Shown: positions 44,680 to 49,841 of the stretch, one piece after another
How positions within the stretch are numbered: position 1 is the first letter of the stretch
Layout of the letters: each line of letters opens with the position of its first letter
NCBI GenBank assembly: GCA_964409335.1
Contig: CAYPCW010000013.1
Coordinates: 1 to 49,841, forward strand
Length of the DNA: 49,841 nucleotides
Direction: 5' to 3'
Source of the DNA: JABMOW01 sp964409335
GTDB taxonomy: Bacteria; Fidelibacterota; Marinisomatia; SCGC-AAA003-L08; JACNLC01
The notes under the pieces: model-generated
Seen by the model: the letters and a program-made list of their open reading frames with translations, nothing else
Told to the model about the DNA's origin: nothing
The model's database searches: none
Position numbers and translations under genes: made by a program

Positions 44680-46506
44680 TCATCGTAAGTACACGCTCAA
44701 AACAAAAATATCCGAGGGCGAAACACCTGCAATCCGGGAAGCCTGGCCCAGGCTTGTTGGTTGTATTAAGCTCAGCTTTTCTCTTGCTTCACTTGATAAA
44801 TTCCCGATTTGATGATAGTCTAAATTATGGGGAATTCGCATTGATTCAATACCTTTGAGTTGATCCATGCGGATTTGTTCCCGCTCTAAATATCCGCTAT
44901 ACTTAATATCGGTCTCAACGGTAAATAAATCCTGGTCCTTAAATCCTTGTAATTCTATTAAAACTGTAGAAATATCGTAAATAGAAACACCGTTTTGTTT
45001 TAAAAATTCATCAGCGCGCTTGTTATTGAAATTTGCGGTTGTTCCGGTTTTATTTTTAACAATCGTTTTAATTTCTTCGATAGATGCTATTCTTGATTTA
45101 ACTAATTTGTTTTGAAAATCCGACACACATCCAAACAAAAATCCTTTCTGGGTCAATCGAAGATCGGCGTTGTCAGGCCTAAATGAAAGCCGAAACTCAG
45201 CACTTGAAGTGAAAATTCGATATGGCTCAGTTATTTCTTTTGTTATCAGATCATCAATTAATACGCCGATATAACCCTCTTGCCGGGAAATAGTAAATTC
45301 ATGATTATCCGTTCGGCAGGAAACTGAATTAATTCCAGCGATTAACCCCTGGGCGGCGGCTTCTTCATATCCTGATGTACCGTTAATCTGCCCAGCAAAA
45401 TAAAGACCGCCAATAGGTTTGCTTTCAAGGGTTGCCTTTAATTGAGACGGAACACAATAGTCATATTCAATAGCATATCCAGGACGAATCAGTTTCACGT
45501 TGTTTAATGCGGGGATTGATCGAAGCGCTTCAATCTGTACAAGTTCAGGCATACTTGTAGAAAACCCATTTACATAAATTTGATCGGAGTTTATCCATTC
45601 AGGTTCTAAAAATAATTGATGATGCTCGCGATCGCGAAAACGGACGATTTTGTCCTCAATACTGGGACAATATCGGGGTCCTACGCCCAAAATTCTACCC
45701 GAATACATTGCAGAAAGGCCGATGTTATTTTGCAATATATCGTGACACACGCCGTTTGTGTTAACGATATGGCAAGGAATATTTCGCGGTTTAAAGGGGG
45801 TTGGCGTATAAACAGAAAAGGGTTGTGGTGAATCATCTCCTGCAGCTATCTCGGTTTCCGCCCAGTTCACTGTGTTTTTCTTTATTCTCGGTGGAGTACC
45901 TGTTTTAAGTCGTCCCAGTTTAAATCCAACGCTTAACAACGCTTCACTTAAGCCGTGGGAAGGTTTTTCTCCAAATCGACCAGCGCGGTATTTTTTGTTG
46001 CCAATGTGGATTAACCCATTTAAAAATGTACCGGATGTAATTATCAGCCCGTCACAATTTAGGGTAGTGCCATTCCTCATAATTGCGTGGCTCACGACGT
46101 TATTACTAACAGTGAAATCAACAATCTCACCGGATAATATTTTTATATTATTTTGCTGGGAAATGAATTGAGACGCGAGATAGGCATATCTTACTTTATC
46201 TATTTGTACGCGAGGGCTCCATACAGCACGTCCTTTGGACCGATTAAGAATTTTAAATTGGAGACATGCGAGATCAGCAATACGTCCCATCATGCCTCCC
46301 AGTGCATCAATTTCCTTAACTAGATGTCCCTTTGCAAGACCTCCGATTGCAGGATTGCAGGAAGCGCGACCGATTGCACTGGTATCCATTGTCACCAGAA
46401 GTGCCCGGCCACCCATTCGGGATACGGCGAACGCAGCCTCCAAGCCTGCATGACCAGCACCGGCTATCACAATTGTCGGGAATCGAGATTTTCTAATAGG
46501 GTTCAC
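44680..46506 (-). CDS. mnmG: tRNA uridine-5-carboxymethylaminomethyl modification enzyme MnmG (GidA)
   Basis: FAD enzyme of 608 aa that works with MnmE to put the carboxymethylaminomethyl group on U34 of certain tRNAs. The FAD-binding motif is GAGHAGLEAAFAVSRMGG; ASCNPAIGGLAKGHLVKEIDALGG, GTFLNGLIHIG, RAGRFGEKPS, RLKTGTPPRI and FAGQINGTSGYEEAAAQG follow, and the C-terminal helical domain has QIGNLSSEAREKL. Its start overlaps the mnmE stop by four bases, so the two partner proteins are made together. rsmG, often next, is missing; mfd takes its place. Confidence 0.97.
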   Translation of the reverse strand: MNPIRKSRFPTIVIAGAGHAGLEAAFAVSRMGGRALLVTMDTSAIGRASCNPAIGGLAKGHLVKEIDALGGMMGRIADLACLQFKILNRSKGRAVWSPRVQIDKVRYAYLASQFISQQNNIKILSGEIVDFTVSNNVVSHAIMRNGTTLNCDGLIITSGTFLNGLIHIGNKKYRAGRFGEKPSHGLSEALLSVGFKLGRLKTGTPPRIKKNTVNWAETEIAAGDDSPQPFSVYTPTPFKPRNIPCHIVNTNGVCHDILQNNIGLSAMYSGRILGVGPRYCPSIEDKIVRFRDREHHQLFLEPEWINSDQIYVNGFSTSMPELVQIEALRSIPALNNVKLIRPGYAIEYDYCVPSQLKATLESKPIGGLYFAGQINGTSGYEEAAAQGLIAGINSVSCRTDNHEFTISRQEGYIGVLIDDLITKEITEPYRIFTSSAEFRLSFRPDNADLRLTQKGFLFGCVSDFQNKLVKSRIASIEEIKTIVKNKTGTTANFNNKRADEFLKQNGVSIYDISTVLIELQGFKDQDLFTVETDIKYSGYLEREQIRMDQLKGIESMRIPHNLDYHQIGNLSSEAREKLSLIQPTSLGQASRIAGVSPSDIFVLSVYLR

Positions 46507-47855
46507 TTGCCAACACAGAAATTAGAAAAAATATTTTCAATAATCTCACGGTTAGTAATAATTCCAACGACCTCATCAAGAATCCTTACCAACTCATGTA
46601 AATCTGAGGCCAACATATCCATTTCATGGCCAGAGGAAAAACTATTTAAGGTATTATTAATAAAAGTATTAGCTTTTAATAGAAGTGTATTTTGACGAGC
46701 CGTCATTAAAAAAACACTATCTTCATTAATATTTTTATATGTCGAGCGAATTTTTGTGGATAATTGTGTGATTAGCTGAGGCAGCCCCTCTCCGTTTCTT
46801 GTCGATGTCGTAAGAATTTCATTGTTGGAATTAATCCAGATATCAGAAGACAAATCACATTTAGTTCGAACAAATATAACTCGATCCTGGTCAATTGAAA
46901 TATCTAAACGGTCAAATTCATTTTTAGGGTCATGATCATCGACGAAAATTAGAAAGTCTGCTCGCCCAATTTCTGATAACGCTCTTTCAATTCCTAAATT
47001 CTCAAGAAAATCAGAAGATTCCCAGAATCCCGCAGTATCAACTAAGCATACTGAGAAGCTATCCAAATCCAACCATGCCTCAAGAGTGTCTCTCGTCGTT
47101 CCTGGGATGTGAGAAATAATTGCTCGCTCATGACCAAGGATTGCATTAAAAAGACTCGATTTGCCAGTGTTTGGCCGACCAATTAGTGGAATGCGTACAC
47201 CTTGTGAAAGAGATTTTCCAATAACAAATGTGGATAAAAGTTCGCTGATTGTGTCTGAAACCAAAGAGATCTTTTTCAGGATTGTGTTTCTATCGGTAAA
47301 TGTGATTTCATTTTCACGAAAATCCAACTCGTGTTCGATTAGCGACACCGTCTCAATTAACATTTGGCGGAGATGATTTATTTTAGATCCGAGATGCCCA
47401 GAAATATTTTTCAAATTAGCAGCAGCCTGTGCGCCTGTTTTTGAGTTAATTAATCCATTAATTGATTCTGCCTGAAGCAAATCGATTTTCCCATTCATAA
47501 ATGCCCGGTAAGAAAATTCTCCAGCCCTTGCCGGCCGGACACCAAACGAATAAAGAGCAGATAAAATTACTTTTGGCGTGTACTCTCCCCCATGACAAGA
47601 GATTTCAAGAATATTCTCACCAGTGTAGCTATTTGGGGCAGGGAAAAACGTGATAATACTATTATCTAAAACATCTTGGGTTTCCGGTGACAAAATATCA
47701 ACAAGCGTTGAATACCGTGGGCGAAGATTTTTTTTACCAGTGAGATACTGAATTACGGCGTCAACATCTTTTCCTGATACCCGAATAATGGCGATAGCAC
47801 TGATTCCAAATGGGGTTGCAAGAGCGGCAATGGTATCATCCACATAATGAGGCAT
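46503..47855 (-). CDS. mnmE: tRNA uridine-5-carboxymethylaminomethyl modification GTPase MnmE (TrmE)
   Basis: GTPase of 450 aa, partner of MnmG. The N-terminal folate-binding domain has DDTIAALATPFGISAIAIIRVSG, then CHGGEYTPKVILSALYSFGVRPARAGEFSYRAFMNGKIDL. The G domain has GRPNTGKSSLFNAI (G1), IPGTTRD (G2), DTAGFWE (G3) and TKCD at the G4 site (commonly NKxD). The C-terminus is IFSNFCVGK, the CxGK motif needed for tRNA modification. It lies 12 bp after yidC. Two perfect 9-bp DnaA-box sequences occur within it. Confidence 0.97.
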   Translation of the reverse strand: MPHYVDDTIAALATPFGISAIAIIRVSGKDVDAVIQYLTGKKNLRPRYSTLVDILSPETQDVLDNSIITFFPAPNSYTGENILEISCHGGEYTPKVILSALYSFGVRPARAGEFSYRAFMNGKIDLLQAESINGLINSKTGAQAAANLKNISGHLGSKINHLRQMLIETVSLIEHELDFRENEITFTDRNTILKKISLVSDTISELLSTFVIGKSLSQGVRIPLIGRPNTGKSSLFNAILGHERAIISHIPGTTRDTLEAWLDLDSFSVCLVDTAGFWESSDFLENLGIERALSEIGRADFLIFVDDHDPKNEFDRLDISIDQDRVIFVRTKCDLSSDIWINSNNEILTTSTRNGEGLPQLITQLSTKIRSTYKNINEDSVFLMTARQNTLLLKANTFINNTLNSFSSGHEMDMLASDLHELVRILDEVVGIITNREIIENIFSNFCVGK

Positions 47856-47867
47856 TTAAAACCACTA

Positions 47868-49604
47868 TTAAGATTTTGAGGTTGAGCGTTCCCGGATTTT
47901 CTTCTGTTGAAGGAAGCTGAGAAAATTATAAACAGCATAATAAAGATTCAAGCCGGAAGGGAAAGTATTAAACAATAAAAAGAAAAATCCGGACATAATA
48001 TACATCATTGGACGTTGACTTTTTTCCATTGTAGCCATCGATTGTCTTTGTTGAAGAAACATTGTGACGCCCATTATTATTGGTAAAATTGCAACTCCAT
48101 TTCCATATATTGGAATAGAAAACGGTAAATTAAAAATGACGTCTGGTTGTGAAAGATCTTTGATCCAAAAGATAAAATGAGCTCCTCGAAATTCGATGGT
48201 ATTTCGAAAGACAACAAACAATGCAAATAATAATGGCATCTGTATCAACATGGGAAGGCATCCACCCAATGGGTTAATTCCATGCTCTTTAGTGATTTTC
48301 ATCATTTCAACATTTTTTCTTTGTGGATCGTCTTTATATTTTTCCTGAACGACTTTCATTTTTGGCTGAAGCGATTGCATTTTTTGAGCGGATTCAGCGC
48401 TTTTTTTAGTCAAGGGGCCAGTGATCAGCCGAATTAAAAATGCAAAAAGAATTAAAACCAACCCATAATTAATATAAACATCGTCAAACGGGTTATGTAA
48501 GAAAGTTAACAAGTTTAAGATTATATATTTACTGATCGGACGGATAAAAGCATATCCCCAGTTCATCGCATCATCCAGAGACTCCCCTTCTGCTTTAAGA
48601 AGACGATAGTCTTGAGGCCCCATGTATAATGATGAATTTAAAGTTGGTGAGTGAATATCAAACCCAATCGATGCCGAATAAACCGGAGTCAACTGACGAT
48701 CGCCAAATGTTATATTACCGGCAGACAATGTACCATAATTACCAGGGGTTTTAGATATCATGCTGACGATGAAGTATTTATTTTTTATCGCTACCCAATT
48801 CGTTTTACCATCGTAAACATTGCGTAAAACAGGGTTATCTAACTTTAATGAAACTTCATCTTTTTCACCGGCTTGATATATGACGGCGGTTGAATACTGG
48901 TTTTCATCTTTTTCACGATCTTCTGTGGGTTTGATTCCTCCTTTCCAAACAAGCTCGATATCTTTTCTATAGATCTGATCAAATCCAGTTAAAGTAAAAG
49001 ATTGATCAATTGCGTAAGAATTTCCATAAAAAGTAAGAGATTTGTTTATTGTTCTTCCATCAAAAAGCGTTGAACTAAAATGGAATGTTTTTTTATCTTC
49101 GCCAGATAGGATGATTTTATCAAATTCAGGATCAAAGGCTTCATAATCATGATTGAGAAATTCGTAGTTCTGCTCATCCCGATCAAATAAAGCAAGGCAC
49201 GGTGTACATCCATCGGAGCCTAGAAAAACCAGAGACACAAGACTATCTTGGTTAAACTGGCCAAAGTCATTATATCCTCCAATATACTTTTTCAAGAGAA
49301 CTTTGCTAAGAGACCCGCCACCCCGATTTGAAAGTTTTATGAAAAATAGATCGGTTTCTATATCAATGAGAGTCTCACTAAATATTTTTGTAAACGATGT
49401 GTCTAAGGGAAGCGCCTGTTCGTTGTTTTGTGCAAAGTTATCAGTGACCTTCTTCGTTGTGCGTACTGGATCATCTATAGCAGTAGATTCTTCCTGATGC
49501 GATATGGCTTGGGGGTCGGGGGATACGAGTTTTAAGTAACTCGGCATAAGAATTAGAACCACTGCTATTAATGCGATTGCAAGAAGATTTCGTTTCATTT
49601 CCAT
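47868..49604 (-). CDS. yidC: Membrane protein insertase YidC
   Basis: Inner-membrane insertase of 578 aa, Gram-negative type. An N-terminal membrane anchor (about 5-24) and a large periplasmic P1 beta-domain (about 60-340) are followed by the conserved core from about 355: LTFLHNPFDDVYINYGLVLILFAFLIRLITGPLTKKSAESAQKMQSLQPKMK, then INPLGGCLPMLIQMPLLFALFVVFRN and three further helices. The basic C-terminus ends KKIRERSTSKS. It inserts membrane proteins alone or with Sec. yidD lies 2 bp upstream. Confidence 0.96.
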   Translation of the reverse strand: MEMKRNLLAIALIAVVLILMPSYLKLVSPDPQAISHQEESTAIDDPVRTTKKVTDNFAQNNEQALPLDTSFTKIFSETLIDIETDLFFIKLSNRGGGSLSKVLLKKYIGGYNDFGQFNQDSLVSLVFLGSDGCTPCLALFDRDEQNYEFLNHDYEAFDPEFDKIILSGEDKKTFHFSSTLFDGRTINKSLTFYGNSYAIDQSFTLTGFDQIYRKDIELVWKGGIKPTEDREKDENQYSTAVIYQAGEKDEVSLKLDNPVLRNVYDGKTNWVAIKNKYFIVSMISKTPGNYGTLSAGNITFGDRQLTPVYSASIGFDIHSPTLNSSLYMGPQDYRLLKAEGESLDDAMNWGYAFIRPISKYIILNLLTFLHNPFDDVYINYGLVLILFAFLIRLITGPLTKKSAESAQKMQSLQPKMKVVQEKYKDDPQRKNVEMMKITKEHGINPLGGCLPMLIQMPLLFALFVVFRNTIEFRGAHFIFWIKDLSQPDVIFNLPFSIPIYGNGVAILPIIMGVTMFLQQRQSMATMEKSQRPMMYIMSGFFFLLFNTFPSGLNLYYAVYNFLSFLQQKKIRERSTSKS

Positions 49605-49606
49605 TA

Positions 49607-49825
49607 TTATAAAGGATCCCAGAGATTATGTTTGGAAAAGGGGTGGCATCTTAATATTCGTTTTAATCCTATAACGCTACCCTTGCCCGGGCCGTACTTT
49701 TGAATAGCCTGAATCATATACTGTGAACAAGACGGAGAGTATCTGCATGATGCCGGAAGTACTAACCCTATAGAATGTTGATAAAATTTAATAAGAATTA
49801 TTAATAGGTTTCTAAAAAATGACAT
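49607..49825 (-). CDS. yidD: Membrane protein insertion efficiency factor YidD
   Basis: Short membrane-associated protein of 72 aa. It has the family core IKFYQHSIG, then CRYSPSCSQYMIQAIQKYGPGKGSVIGLKRILRCHPF, with the three conserved Cys and the GxxxGxxRxLRCHPF segment. It is thought to help YidC. The ATG at 49825 lacks a clear ribosome site. Another frame crosses the right edge and stops inside yidD (KIFKSYVIF then stop), as expected for the overlapping end of rnpA, but too little is in view to say so. Confidence 0.92.
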   Translation of the reverse strand: MSFFRNLLIILIKFYQHSIGLVLPASCRYSPSCSQYMIQAIQKYGPGKGSVIGLKRILRCHPFSKHNLWDPL

Positions 49826-49841
49826 ACGATTTAAAAATTTT

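Noticed and set aside
1..49841. TGA read as Trp (alternative genetic code)
   Set aside because: TGA ends clearly complete genes such as dppC, kbl and the acylase, and conserved Trp residues are TGG.
1..49841. tRNA, rRNA, CRISPR arrays, insertion sequences or prophage genes
   Set aside because: Looked for on both strands; no repeats with spacers, transposase, integrase or structural RNA pattern was seen.

Overview
The window looks like a chromosome segment from a diderm, selenocysteine-decoding bacterium. Candidatus Neomarinimicrobiota (SAR406) or a relative in the FCB group is my best guess. The reasons are the secreted propeller proteins ending in paired DILDI-type dockerin-like repeats, the beta-barrel remnant, the lipoproteins, the two SurA-like chaperones and a YidC with a large periplasmic domain. 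This placement is inference; no rRNA gene is present. TGA is a normal stop here (for example dppC and kbl end in TGA).

Region 1 (1-11 kb) holds redox and amino-acid genes. There is a Cys peroxiredoxin cut by the window edge, a dipeptide-type ABC permease pair, a shattered outer-membrane protein gene (2392-4047), a peroxiredoxin whose catalytic Cys codon is TGA (4143-4607), a divergent glutaredoxin, coaBC, a DUF1232 protein, a lipoprotein nuclease/phosphatase, and a tdh-kbl pair that turns threonine into glycine. On the minus strand at 10114-11007 lies a second gene with an in-frame TGA. It is a glycine/sarcosine/betaine reductase selenoprotein B (GrdB) family member, and a SECIS-like hairpin with a bulged U follows its TGA. 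These two recoded genes are the main discovery of the window. A conventional gene caller would split or truncate both.

Region 2 (11-24 kb), all on the minus strand, holds secreted and membrane proteins. A penicillin-acylase-family hydrolase is translationally coupled to a small membrane protein and then to the GrdB-like selenoprotein. Next come a sensor kinase with a CxxCH haem site, a DUF2807 adhesin-like lipoprotein, and a tight four-gene run: an LVIVD-repeat dockerin protein, a YncE-like propeller lipoprotein, a five-haem cytochrome lipoprotein and an FG-GAP dockerin protein.

Region 3 (24-30.4 kb) is an operon of a VOC protein, a two-domain amidohydrolase, a second amidohydrolase that lacks the usual metal site, and an AlbA_2/Schlafen-type regulator.

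Region 4 (30.4-49.8 kb) is a single-strand run of core genes, transcribed right to left: yidD, yidC, mnmE, mnmG, mfd, two SurA/PpiC-type isomerases, dnaN, recF, dciA (DUF721), gyrB, gyrA, yggS and a small gene with a nucleoside-phosphorylase-like motif. These genes usually flank oriC, but here the yidC-mnmE block points into the dnaN-gyr block, with mfd and the isomerases in the place where dnaA often sits. The right third is visibly more AT-rich than the left.
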